From: a virus | Strand: one strand, 5' to 3' | DNA: 29,250 nt | Virus record (IMG/VR): IMGVR_UViG_3300022842_000048 | Coordinates: 1 to 29,250 of that record | Shown here: positions 1 through 8,206 of the stretch, piece after piece | Numbering within the stretch: position 1 is the stretch's first letter | Layout: each line of letters opens with the position of its first letter | Notes under the pieces: model-generated | Seen by the model: the letters and a program-made list of their open reading frames with translations, nothing else | Database searches by the model: none | Told to the model about the DNA's origin: nothing | Made by a program: the position numbers and the translations under genes

Positions 1-282
1 GATCCAGTAAAGATATTTATTAACAATAACTTTATTGGACATGCTCTTGAATATGATATTTGGCTAAGATGGGACAGGGGGGACGGAGGGGAGTGGATAT
101 ACTCTGGCAGGATAGAGGGTAACCCCGCAACCTTTGTTATTCCAGCCACATATTTCATTGACGGAGTTGATGAAGAAAAAAGGCCAAACCAACTTACAGC
201 AGAGATATTCTTAAAGGGCAGGCCTATAGCTAGGACTTCAGACTTCTTAAAAGTTTACACAATAGGCCCAGAAGTGGTATAA
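1..282 (+). CDS. 3' end of a virion (probable tail) protein, partial
   Basis: An open frame runs from the first base to a TAA at 280-282, giving 93 residues of the C-terminus of a protein that begins outside the window. The residues are rich in aromatic and beta-strand-like stretches (LRWDRGDGGEWIYSGRI, then TYFIDGVDEE), as in beta-sandwich phage structural proteins. No family is recognised with certainty. The next gene 10 nt downstream looks like a tail or receptor-binding protein, so a structural role is the best inference. The last codons GTG GTA TAA TAG overlap an extended -10 promoter-like box. Confidence 0.6.
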   Translation, partial: DPVKIFINNNFIGHALEYDIWLRWDRGDGGEWIYSGRIEGNPATFVIPATYFIDGVDEEKRPNQLTAEIFLKGRPIARTSDFLKVYTIGPEVV

Positions 283-283
283 T
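275..283 (+). promoter_or_regulatory. extended -10 box inside a stop codon
   Basis: TGG-TATAAT, an extended -10 (TGn plus a perfect TATAAT), is formed by the last codons and stop of the preceding gene. It lies 9 nt before the ATG at 293, so transcription would start about 3 nt before that codon. No good -35 is visible. The same string recurs at 10247. Confidence 0.4.
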
Positions 284-292
284 AGGTAGACT

Positions 293-736
293 ATGGCAAA
301 AATTCCACTACCAGAACGAGGTCAGCCACTAGATCTGACCTACATCTATCAGCTCGCTGCTGCAATAAATGACTTATCTACACAGGTGTCTCCCTCGACA
401 TACAAGTATGTGACGATTGACACACCTTCAGCTGGAAAGCAAAGTCTAAAGGCATCAGACGCCAGGATAATCGGTGGCTATGTAGAAGTTACCAATAACA
501 GCACCGTAAACGCTGGCAACGAGAAGACATTCTCTTATGACTTTCCAACAGACTTCAAGTACGCCCCAGTCGTTACTGCCACACCTTTAAATGTTGGTAA
601 CACTCAGGCTGGAAAGGATGTCATCGTAATCCTAAAAACCGTGACAACCTCTAGGATAGAGGGCATCGTAAAGTTTAACACAAGCGGAGACGTTTCTGTA
701 GCCGTAAATATTTTGATTGTCGGAGTACCTAACTAG
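293..736 (+). CDS. probable tail/receptor-binding protein with H-type-lectin-like beta domain
   Basis: 147 residues. The N-terminal ~35 residues (PLDLTYIYQLAAAINDL) look like a short attachment helix. From about residue 38 to the end the protein is beta-rich: FxYDFPTDFKYAPVVTATPLN followed by an alternating hydrophobic C-terminus ending VNILIVGVP. This pattern (F..PP.V.ATP.N.GN...G..V.V.......G.V.F) resembles H-type lectin-like domains at the tips of phage tail fibres and decoration proteins, which is the basis of the call. It sits at the end of what appears to be the structural module, directly before the replication genes. The start at 293 has only a weak ribosome site (GGTAG). A head decoration protein is possible. 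Confidence 0.55.
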   Translation: MAKIPLPERGQPLDLTYIYQLAAAINDLSTQVSPSTYKYVTIDTPSAGKQSLKASDARIIGGYVEVTNNSTVNAGNEKTFSYDFPTDFKYAPVVTATPLNVGNTQAGKDVIVILKTVTTSRIEGIVKFNTSGDVSVAVNILIVGVPN

Positions 737-744
737 GTAATCAG

Positions 745-1287
745 ATGGCAGATCGAAACGGGTATAGAAGCCGTGAGGAATACAACAGCGCTTCAGTAAT
801 TCCTGGAAACAAAAAGGTCTGGTTCTTAAACGGAGATCTTGTCAGGGTCCATCATTTAAACAGGTCCAACGGCATCATGTCTGTATATAATATAATTAAG
901 AATAGAATTGAAAGCTGCCTAGTGTCAGACTTTAAAAAAAATAGAGAAAGAGCTTACACTGTTGGAGAAGCGGCTGACTTAGTAAATCGTCACAAGAAAT
1001 ATATGCCAAGCTTGATGAAGCGGGGAGTCATCCCAGAGCCTACTGGCAGCCAAGAGGGTGGTGCTAGGGGGTGGCAGGTACGAAGCTATTACTCCGAGTC
1101 CCAAGTAAGGTCAATTCGTGATATACTAGCTTCCTATCACATGGGCAGACCTCGCAAGGACAAGCTTATTACAAATGATATAACTCCTTCCATTCAAGAG
1201 TTGACACGGAGGATGGGGGATGGTATACTGACTTATACAAGAACAGAAGACGGTAGATTCATTCCAGTTTGGTCTGAATCAATATAA
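745..1287 (+). CDS. MerR-like helix-turn-helix protein
   Basis: 180 residues of unknown overall family. Residues ~72-95 (TVGEAADLVNRHKKYMPSLM followed by KRGVIPEP) read as a MerR/excisionase-type winged helix: a TVGEAA recognition start, a turn, then a kRGvIP segment. A basic segment follows, with ARGWQVRSYYSESQVRSIRD as the likely second half and GRPRKDK as a possible minor-groove hook. The N-terminus (residues ~20-60) may be a separate small beta domain. A DNA-binding role is inferred, either in regulation or as an origin-binding protein, because it is the first gene before the replication block. Spacing from the previous stop is 8 nt, and the ribosome site is weak. Confidence 0.55.
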   Translation: MADRNGYRSREEYNSASVIPGNKKVWFLNGDLVRVHHLNRSNGIMSVYNIIKNRIESCLVSDFKKNRERAYTVGEAADLVNRHKKYMPSLMKRGVIPEPTGSQEGGARGWQVRSYYSESQVRSIRDILASYHMGRPRKDKLITNDITPSIQELTRRMGDGILTYTRTEDGRFIPVWSESI

Positions 1288-1305
1288 ATAAGAGAGACAG
1301 TGGGT

Positions 1306-1512
1306 ATGGAGAACGAGCAGACAAAAGTAACAGTTTCGCTAGGTTATACACTAAATCTTGGCAACTTCCAATCACTAAGAATTGATCTTGGTGTAGAAGA
1401 CTCTAGGCGAGATGCCGAGACAGTCAATGAAGCTTTCGACAGGGTTTATGCCTTTGTTGAGAATAAGCTAATTGCTAAAATTAATGAGGCAAAAGAAGAA
1501 GTTCCTGAGTAA
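1306..1512 (+). CDS. small conserved-looking hypothetical protein
   Basis: 68 residues from the ATG at 1306; a GTG two codons upstream (1300) is an alternative start. The sequence is acidic with an N-terminal beta hairpin (VTVSLGYTLNLGNFQSLRID) and a helical C-terminus (VNEAFDRVYAFVENKLIAKI). Its shape suggests a subunit that packs through a beta sheet, but no family is recognised. Its TAA overlaps the ATG of the next gene (TAATG), so it is translationally coupled to the helicase region and is probably a replication accessory protein. Confidence 0.5.
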   Translation: MENEQTKVTVSLGYTLNLGNFQSLRIDLGVEDSRRDAETVNEAFDRVYAFVENKLIAKINEAKEEVPE

Positions 1513-1820
1513 TGGTGGAGCGCAAAGACCGAATGGCTTTGCTTTCTAGGTATAGTAAACTTTATACTCAAAGGTTGAAGGTAAAGCCATTGCTTAACTT
1601 AAACGTAGAGCAATGGGCAGCAGATGCCCTAATAGAGTCCTATGGGCTACCGTATTGCTATGACTTGCTAGAACACTATATGCAAGTATCACAATCCCCT
1701 AGTTGGAAATATTTTGCCAACTATGCTCATGACATAATCCAAAAAAGAGAGACCTACGCTCAAGACCTTAGGGATCGAGAAGAGCGCAGGGCATTAGCAA
1801 AGAAATGGCTAAATGAATAA
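1512..1820 (+). CDS. hypothetical protein, possible helicase loader/replisome organiser
   Basis: 102 residues, mostly alpha-helical and charged (LLSRYSKLYTQRLKVKPLLN at the start, RDREERRALAKKWLNE at the end). No catalytic motif is visible. It overlaps the previous gene by 1 nt and the DnaB-type helicase by 8 nt. Small helical proteins directly before a phage replicative helicase are often helicase loaders or replisome organisers; that role is inferred from position only. The conserved-looking core around NVEQWAADALIESYGLPYCY would be the stretch to compare with known loaders. Confidence 0.45.
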   Translation: MVERKDRMALLSRYSKLYTQRLKVKPLLNLNVEQWAADALIESYGLPYCYDLLEHYMQVSQSPSWKYFANYAHDIIQKRETYAQDLRDREERRALAKKWLNE

Positions 1821-3033
1821 TACAGAATCTAAACTAATATCAGCAGTCCTGAGCGACAAGCAAATGCATGTCCTACTCCAGGCAAACATTGACAACCTTT
1901 TGAGAACCCATAATGACGTTTGGGACTTCGTAAGATCCTATTTTGAGCAGAATGGGTCAACCCCACCCACATCTTTAGTTGTAGAAAAGTTCAGGGACTT
2001 CTCACCAGTTGATGGCATAGGGGCAACAAAGCATCACCTTGAAGAGTTGCAGGCAGAGTACCTTAATGATAGCCTTAAGGAGATCATTAGATCAGCTGCA
2101 GCCGATATACAAAGCGGTACAGCTCCAAGTGCTTTAGAGAAACTAATCTCTCAGACATCTGAGCTAAAGAAGAACACCTCTAGAATCAAAGACATCGATG
2201 CGACTGACCTAGAGAGTGCTGTAGCTTATTACGAAAATCTAAAGAAGCAGCAAGAGCTTGGCGCATTAGGAATCAAAACAGGTCTTCCAGGATTTGACAA
2301 CTACCTTCCATCAGGTATTATGCCAGGACAGCTAGGGGTGTTCCTGGCATACCCTGGTATTGGAAAGTCTTGGCTATCGCTTTACTTTGCTGTTCAAGCA
2401 TGGAAGCAAGGAAAGACGCCACTAGTGATTAGCCTTGAGATGAGCGAGACAGAGGTCCGTAATCGTGTATTCACAATTATGGGCGAAGGTCTTTGGTCCC
2501 ACAGAAAGCTAAGCTCTGGAGAAGTTGAGGTAGAAGACTTAAAGAAGTGGCATGCAAAGAACTTGGTGGGACGTCCAGAGTTCCATATTATTTCTAATGA
2601 TTCTGGTGGAGAAGTTACCCCATCAGTTATTCGTGGAAAGATTGACCAGTATAAGCCAGACTTTATTATTGTAGATTATCTACAGCTAATGTCTCCAAAT
2701 CAAAAATCGGATAATGAGACTGTTAGAATGAAGAACCTTTCTCGTGAGCTAAAGCTAATGGCTATCTCTGAGGAGGTACCAATCATGGCTATATCCTCAG
2801 CGACCCCAGATGACGTCACAAAGCTAGATACGGTACCAACCCTAGGTCAGACTGCCTGGAGCCGTCAGATCGCCTATGACGCCGACTGGGTGATGGCTCT
2901 GGGTAGAGCAGCAAACTCAGACGTAATTGAATGCGTGTTCCGTAAAAACAGAAATGGATTTATGGGAGAGTTTATGGTACAAGCGGACTTCGATAAGGGA
3001 TACTATAGGTACAAGGACTTTGAGGATAATTAG
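1813..3033 (+). CDS. dnaB: DnaB-type replicative DNA helicase
   Basis: 406 residues, slightly shorter than bacterial DnaB (about 450-470). Residues 1-130 form the helical N-terminal domain, and the RecA-like motor follows from about 150. Walker A is AYPGIGKSW at 179-187, where the first Gly of GxxxxGKS is Ala. SLEMS (207-211) is the DnaB motif after strand 2. Walker B is FIIVDYLQLM at 284-293. RKNRNG (378-383) corresponds to the C-terminal arginine region. The protein should form a ring on the lagging strand and unwind DNA using ATP together with the primase at 3293. The sensor region reads MAISSATPDD instead of the usual 'LSQLSR', a family-level variation. It overlaps the preceding gene by 8 nt. 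Confidence 0.93.
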   Translation: MNNTESKLISAVLSDKQMHVLLQANIDNLLRTHNDVWDFVRSYFEQNGSTPPTSLVVEKFRDFSPVDGIGATKHHLEELQAEYLNDSLKEIIRSAAADIQSGTAPSALEKLISQTSELKKNTSRIKDIDATDLESAVAYYENLKKQQELGALGIKTGLPGFDNYLPSGIMPGQLGVFLAYPGIGKSWLSLYFAVQAWKQGKTPLVISLEMSETEVRNRVFTIMGEGLWSHRKLSSGEVEVEDLKKWHAKNLVGRPEFHIISNDSGGEVTPSVIRGKIDQYKPDFIIVDYLQLMSPNQKSDNETVRMKNLSRELKLMAISEEVPIMAISSATPDDVTKLDTVPTLGQTAWSRQIAYDADWVMALGRAANSDVIECVFRKNRNGFMGEFMVQADFDKGYYRYKDFEDN

Positions 3034-3036
3034 GGT

Positions 3037-3042
3037 TATAAT
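3037..3042 (+). promoter_or_regulatory. TATAAT box close to a start codon
   Basis: A perfect TATAAT lies 5 nt before the ATG at 3048, immediately after the helicase stop. It has neither a TGn extension nor a -35. It could give a leaderless mRNA, but GGAG also sits just before the ATG, so the case is weaker than at the other sites. Confidence 0.25.
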
Positions 3043-3047
3043 GGAGT

Positions 3048-3380
3048 ATGTCAAAGTTCCATCACAAGCCTATAAAAAGGTTTGGTATTCAGGGCACTAT
3101 CTATGACGACTCGGCTGTCGCAAGGCTCCGTGACGAGTATAGGAAGCTGCTACTTCTAGAAATGAAGATGTCTGGATATGTTCCAAGGCTTGACATAAAA
3201 GAAGATTTTACGATAGAATATAACTCCAATAATAATTATTTTGAATTTAAATTATCAATACATGGAATATACGTAGGGAAAAGACAGGGCGAATGGATCA
3301 CAGGGGTAGACGGAGCAACACCAGTATATATAGCGAAGAGCAAATCAAGCGAGTACTCACAGGAGCAGGCCTCACAATAG
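3048..3380 (+). CDS. hypothetical protein overlapping the primase start
   Basis: 110 residues, basic at the N-terminus (MSKFHHKPIKRFG) and then mixed alpha/beta (RLRDEYRKLLLLEMKMSGYV, with a later strand-rich part). No family is recognised. Its last 88 nt overlap the primase gene in another frame, an unusually long overlap for this genome; the tail GATPVYIAKSKSSEYSQEQASQ looks less constrained than the rest. It lies between helicase and primase genes, so an accessory role in priming is possible but is inferred from position only. Confidence 0.5.
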   Translation: MSKFHHKPIKRFGIQGTIYDDSAVARLRDEYRKLLLLEMKMSGYVPRLDIKEDFTIEYNSNNNYFEFKLSIHGIYVGKRQGEWITGVDGATPVYIAKSKSSEYSQEQASQ

Positions 3381-4237
3381 AGTCAGAGGTAGATACCGAC
3401 TATATTTTATTCTGCCCTTTTCACCCAAATCATCGTACACCAGCTGGAGAAGTAGACAAGCAAAGAGGAATCTTCTTTTGCTTTTCTTGCCATCATGTCT
3501 GCGACCTTAATGAGCTTATCATGCATACCACTGGCCGATCATATTTTGAATCAGCCAGGTTTATAAAAAGCAAAGAAGCCGAGACAAGCATTCAGGACAT
3601 CATTGCAAAGCAACTACACACCAAGCCAGACTACGTACCATTTGATGAAATATTAATTAAAAGACTTAATGCCCAAGGCGTTGACTCTGAGAGAGCCACA
3701 TCATACTTTTCTGGCAGGAAGATTACAAAAGAATCTATGCTTAAGTTTGGCCTTGGCTATTCTGAAAAGCAAGACATGGTCACTGTACCAGTTCACTCCC
3801 CAGACGGTATGTCAGTTGGATTTGTCGGTAGGTCTGTCGATGGAAAAGACTTTAAGAATACTCCTGGATTGCCAAAAAGCAAGATCCTGTTTAACCTGCA
3901 CAGGATAAAGGCAGCAGACAGAGTATACGTCGTAGAGTCATCTTTTGACGTTGTGCGACTTGATCAATGCGGACTTCCAGCGGTTGCAACCTTAGGCGCT
4001 AATGTGTCTAACATTCAGGTAGAGCTGCTGAAAAAATACTTCAACAACATTATAGTTGTTGCAGATAATGATGAAGCTGGAGGAAACATGAGCTCAAGGA
4101 TTCAAGAAAGACTTGGATCTCGTGTGTCTCTACTTCATCTAGATAAACAGTATAAAGATATAGGCGATATGCCAGACGATGAAATAAAAAAGCTTGAAGT
4201 ATCGTTTGACAAATCAATACAAGCCATGCTAAACTAA
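3293..4237 (+). CDS. dnaG: DnaG-type primase (CHC2 zinc ribbon plus Toprim)
   Basis: 314 residues, about half the length of bacterial DnaG, as is usual for phage primases lacking the C-terminal helicase-interaction domain. The CHC2 zinc ribbon has C41, H44, C63 and C66 (FCPFHP ... FFCFSCHH). A Toprim domain follows from about 210: VYVVESSFDVVRL supplies the catalytic Glu (E215), and VVADNDEAG (256-263) supplies the DxD metal site. It should synthesise RNA primers on ssDNA. The ATG at 3293 is the only standard start before the zinc ribbon, so the 88-nt overlap with the preceding gene appears real. Confidence 0.9.
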   Translation: MDHRGRRSNTSIYSEEQIKRVLTGAGLTIESEVDTDYILFCPFHPNHRTPAGEVDKQRGIFFCFSCHHVCDLNELIMHTTGRSYFESARFIKSKEAETSIQDIIAKQLHTKPDYVPFDEILIKRLNAQGVDSERATSYFSGRKITKESMLKFGLGYSEKQDMVTVPVHSPDGMSVGFVGRSVDGKDFKNTPGLPKSKILFNLHRIKAADRVYVVESSFDVVRLDQCGLPAVATLGANVSNIQVELLKKYFNNIIVVADNDEAGGNMSSRIQERLGSRVSLLHLDKQYKDIGDMPDDEIKKLEVSFDKSIQAMLN

Positions 4238-4262
4238 AAGACAAGAAAACAAGGAGAAAAAA

Positions 4263-4922
4263 ATGAGCGTAATCAAAGGGCTAAAAAACATCAATGCACT
4301 ACTTGATAAGCCAAAGTATGACGAGAACAGGCCACGAGTAAGGTGGCTAAAGCTTGCAGATGGTCAGGCTGTAAAGATTCGATTTATCGAAGAGCTTGAT
4401 GATGAAAGTGCTAACTATGACGAAGGTCGTGGGCTAGCTCTGGTAGTAAAGGAGCACTCAAATCCAAAGGACTACAGGCGCAAGGCTGTAGACACAATGG
4501 AGACAGACGGCAGAGACTTTGCAGAAGAGATGTATCGTAAGGACTCAAAGGCTAATTCTGGCTGGAAGGCCAAGCTTCGCTTTTACTGCAATGTCCTTGT
4601 AGACGATGGACTTGAAGATCCTTACGTGGCGATCTGGTCAATGGGTGTAAGCAAGCAGTCTGTCTTTAATACCATACGAGAGTATGCTCTTGACACTGGC
4701 AGCATTTCCAACCTACAGTGGAAGCTGAAGAGGAATGGTCAGGGAACTGAAACAAACTACACACTAATTCCATCGGTACCAGACAAGGAACCGTTTTCAT
4801 GGGATGGCACAGAGCCATTTCCACTGGAGTCTGCACTTAGCAAGATTCCATATGCAGAGCAAGAAGCATTCTATCTTGGCTTTGACAACCCATCAGTCAC
4901 TTCATCAAATATTGACTGGTAG
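4263..4922 (+). CDS. ssb: probable ssDNA-binding protein
   Basis: 219 residues. It starts at an ATG with a good ribosome site (AAGGAG 8 nt upstream). The N-terminus (SVIKGLKNINALLDKPKY) is followed by a compact domain with aromatic strands (VRWLKLADGQAVKIRFIEEL; later KLRFYCNVLVDDG and PYVAIWSMG). The Cys/His-containing middle and beta-rich core resemble T4 gp32-like or T7 gp2.5-like OB-fold ssDNA-binding proteins found between primase and polymerase genes. The C-terminus ends SSNIDW, a short acidic/aromatic tip like those SSBs use to bind partners. The family call rests on fold-like pattern and position, not on a diagnostic motif. Confidence 0.6.
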   Translation: MSVIKGLKNINALLDKPKYDENRPRVRWLKLADGQAVKIRFIEELDDESANYDEGRGLALVVKEHSNPKDYRRKAVDTMETDGRDFAEEMYRKDSKANSGWKAKLRFYCNVLVDDGLEDPYVAIWSMGVSKQSVFNTIREYALDTGSISNLQWKLKRNGQGTETNYTLIPSVPDKEPFSWDGTEPFPLESALSKIPYAEQEAFYLGFDNPSVTSSNIDW

Positions 4923-4930
4923 GCGATAGG

Positions 4931-7900
4931 TTGAGCTACAATGGTCTTCACGTTCACACACACTATTCCCTTTTCGATGGGATAGCCACACCAGAAGAGT
5001 ACTTGGTTCGAGCAGAAGAGCTCGGCATGAAATCTTTGGCAATTACAGATCACGGTTCACTCTCTGGCCACAGAGAGTTCTACCGAATTGCAAAAAGCCT
5101 TGGTATCAAGCCAGTACTTGGCGTAGAAGGTTATATAACTAATGATAGATTCGACAAGCGGGCAAATGACGTTAGAGACGGACTACTTGACTTAGTATAT
5201 AACCATGTTATTGTTCTTGCAAAGAACCGTGTTGGACTAGAAAACCTAAATAAGCTCAACGAAATTGCGTGGACTGAAGGATTCTTCAAGAAACCACGCT
5301 TTGACTATGAGGTGCTAGAGAAGTACTCAGAGGGCCTAATTGTCCTTTCTGGGTGCCTCTCTGGCGCTCTAGCGAAAGCCATAGAAGCCGACGAGCTAGC
5401 AGAAGCCAAGAGAATTATTGAATGGCACAAGCGTGTCTTTGGAGATGACTATTACATTGAAGTCATGCCTCACAACCCACCAGATGTAAACCACAAGCTT
5501 CTAGAACTGGCTGACAAGTATGGCGTGAAGCCTATTGTTACTCCAGACTGCCACCACGCACATACTGGGCAAAAAGAAATCCAAGAGCTTAAGCTAATCC
5601 TGAATAGTTATTCTAACAAGGTTCAGAAAGACTCTACTTACGACAAGTCGTCCAAGTATGAAAACTTAATGGAGAGGCTTGACTATCTATATGGTGAAAG
5701 ACAGATATCTTTTGCTAAGTTTGACATCCACCTTTTATCAGATGAAGAGATGCACGATGCCATGAAGGCTCAGGGTATCGATCGTGAAGACATGTATGAT
5801 GCCACAAAAGAGGTAGCAGACAAGGTAGAGGACTATGAGATAGAGGATCACCTAGACCTTCTTCCAGTTCAGTATCAGCAGCCAGACAAAGAGCTTAAAG
5901 ACTTAGGCCTTGCTGGTCTTGAAAAGCGTGGAATTCTAAATGATGAGTATATCGCTAGGCTTGACGAAGAGCTAGAGGTTATTAAAAACAAAAACTTTGG
6001 ACCATACTTTCTTGTAGTTCGCTCTATGATTGCATGGGCAAAGAAAGAGGGTATCATGGTAGGTCCAGGACGTGGATCAGCCGCTGGGTCTTTGCTATGC
6101 TATGCATTAGAGATTACAGACATTGACCCTATTAAGCATGGCCTACTATTCTTTAGGTTTATTAACCCAGAACGTAATGACTTCCCAGATATTGATACTG
6201 ATATTCAAGACACAAGGCGTGAGGAAGTGAAAGACTATCTAGTTAGACAGTATAAGCACGTAGCGTCTATCGCAACCTTCCTACAGTTTAAAGATAAGGG
6301 TGTTGTTCGAGACATTGCACGTGTCCTCCACATCCCACTAACCGATGTCAACAAAGTACTAAAAGTTATAGATACCTGGGATGACTACTGCTACTCAAAG
6401 CAAGCAGCTTGGTTTAGGGAAAAGTATCCAGAGATTGAGAAGTATGGAGATCAGCTACGTGGTAGAATTCGTGGTACTGGAATCCACGCAGCAGGAGTTG
6501 TAACATCTAAGTATCCAATCTTTAAGTATGCCCCACTAGAAACTAGGACATCTCCTGGTACTAAAGAAAGAATCCCAGTTGTTGGGGTAGACATGGAAGA
6601 GGCTGAGAGGATTGGTCTAATCAAGATCGATGCTCTAGGTCTTAAAACACTATCAGTATTAAGAAACACACTTGATATCATCAAGGAGCGTCACTACAAA
6701 GACATAGACTTGCTTTCTATTAACATGGAAGACTCAAAGGTTTATGAAATGCTATCATCTGGATACACTAAAGGCGTGTTCCAGTGTGAAGCTACACCAT
6801 ACACTAATTTGCTTGTCAAGATGGGTGTAAAGAACTTCTCAGAGCTAGCAGCCTCCAACGCACTGGTACGACCAGGTGCCATGAATACAATTGGCAAAGA
6901 CTACATCCTTCGTAAGCATGGTAAGCAGAATATTGCATATCACCATCAGAAGATGAAGCAGTTTACTTCAGAAACTTATGGGTGTATCCTGTACCAGGAG
7001 CAGGTCATGCAGGCCTGTACAGAGCTAGGGGGCATGTCAATGGCTGATGCCGACAAGGTTCGTAAGATTATTGGAAAGAAGAAAGATGCTAAAGAGTTTG
7101 ATGTATTTAAAGACAGGTTTATTGCTGGTGCTTCAGAGTTTCTCAGTCCTAATGTGGCTGCTGATCTATGGCATGATTTTGAGGCCCATGCAGGGTATTC
7201 GTTCAATAAGTCTCACGCTGTGGCGTACTCTACGCTATCGTACTGGACGGCATGGCTAAAGACATACTATCCAATTGAATTTATGTACTCTATATTAAAG
7301 AATGAGTCGGACAAGGATGCAAGAACAGAGTACCTGATTGAAGCAAAGCGTATGAATATTCCTATTAAGCTGCCCCATGTTAATGACTCCGATGCAGACT
7401 TTAAGATCGAGGGCAAGGGAATTAGGTTTGGGCTAACTGCTATTAAGTATATCTCTGACAACATCGCTGAGAAGTTTATTTCAGCAAGACCATTCACATC
7501 GTACAAGCAGATTGAAGAGTTTACATTTAACAAGGGTAGTGGCGTAAACTCTAGGGCTTTGCAGGCATTGAGGGTTATTGGCGGTGCAACATTCGAGGAT
7601 AACCCAAGGAATGCTGAAGAAGTAAGGCAAAACCTTTACGAGTACTTAAACCTCCCAGAGTTTAACGTAGATGTTCCACAGCACTACTATGCATTTATGG
7701 ACCAGGTAGAGAGCTTTGAGGAGAAGGGCTCGTTTATTTTACTAGGAATGGTAAAGAGCATTAAGCGGGGCAAGGGTTGGTCAAGAGTAGAGCTTCTAGA
7801 TAAGACTGGCAGCATAGGGATCTTCGATGAAGAGCAAACTACTATAGAGTCTGGCAAAACCTATTTGATTCTGGCAAGTGATAACAGGATCGTAAAGGCT

Positions 7901-8206
7901 ATTCCTTCAGAGAACATTATAAAATCTGACGACTCTCTGATAAAGATTTTGAACTACAAGATGCTACCCTTTAAAGAGGAAGAGCTATTTGTTGTATCAT
8001 TCAATCCTAGGATTACTAAAGCTGGAAAGAAGATGGCAACGCTAACATTGGCGGACGTGTCTAGATCTCTTTACCCAGTAACTGTATTCCCTACTTCATT
8101 TGCAAAAGCTTATATGAAAATAAAAGAGGGCGAGGCATACACCTTTAGCCTAGGTAAAACAAAAGATGGAACAATAATCATGGAGGATGTAATTGACAAC
8201 AATTGA
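4931..8206 (+). CDS. dnaE: DNA polymerase III alpha subunit (DnaE-type)
   Basis: 1091 residues, close to bacterial DnaE. It starts at a TTG with GATAGG just upstream; no ATG fits before the PHP domain. The PHP domain opens with LHVHTHYSLFDG (7-18) and continues with TDHGS and PDCHHAH; its metal-binding His/Asp residues look intact, so PHP-linked proofreading is possible. The palm has GPGRGSAAGS (~377) and the catalytic pair PDIDTDI (~419-425). The third carboxylate is in IKIDALGL (~566). A helix-hairpin-helix (GVNSRALQALRVIGG) and an OB-like segment (GSFILLGMVKSIKR) follow. It should be the phage's replicative polymerase. Its end overlaps the recA-like gene by 14 nt. Confidence 0.95.
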   Translation: MSYNGLHVHTHYSLFDGIATPEEYLVRAEELGMKSLAITDHGSLSGHREFYRIAKSLGIKPVLGVEGYITNDRFDKRANDVRDGLLDLVYNHVIVLAKNRVGLENLNKLNEIAWTEGFFKKPRFDYEVLEKYSEGLIVLSGCLSGALAKAIEADELAEAKRIIEWHKRVFGDDYYIEVMPHNPPDVNHKLLELADKYGVKPIVTPDCHHAHTGQKEIQELKLILNSYSNKVQKDSTYDKSSKYENLMERLDYLYGERQISFAKFDIHLLSDEEMHDAMKAQGIDREDMYDATKEVADKVEDYEIEDHLDLLPVQYQQPDKELKDLGLAGLEKRGILNDEYIARLDEELEVIKNKNFGPYFLVVRSMIAWAKKEGIMVGPGRGSAAGSLLCYALEITDIDPIKHGLLFFRFINPERNDFPDIDTDIQDTRREEVKDYLVRQYKHVASIATFLQFKDKGVVRDIARVLHIPLTDVNKVLKVIDTWDDYCYSKQAAWFREKYPEIEKYGDQLRGRIRGTGIHAAGVVTSKYPIFKYAPLETRTSPGTKERIPVVGVDMEEAERIGLIKIDALGLKTLSVLRNTLDIIKERHYKDIDLLSINMEDSKVYEMLSSGYTKGVFQCEATPYTNLLVKMGVKNFSELAASNALVRPGAMNTIGKDYILRKHGKQNIAYHHQKMKQFTSETYGCILYQEQVMQACTELGGMSMADADKVRKIIGKKKDAKEFDVFKDRFIAGASEFLSPNVAADLWHDFEAHAGYSFNKSHAVAYSTLSYWTAWLKTYYPIEFMYSILKNESDKDARTEYLIEAKRMNIPIKLPHVNDSDADFKIEGKGIRFGLTAIKYISDNIAEKFISARPFTSYKQIEEFTFNKGSGVNSRALQALRVIGGATFEDNPRNAEEVRQNLYEYLNLPEFNVDVPQHYYAFMDQVESFEEKGSFILLGMVKSIKRGKGWSRVELLDKTGSIGIFDEEQTTIESGKTYLILASDNRIVKAIPSENIIKSDDSLIKILNYKMLPFKEEELFVVSFNPRITKAGKKMATLTLADVSRSLYPVTVFPTSFAKAYMKIKEGEAYTFSLGKTKDGTIIMEDVIDNN

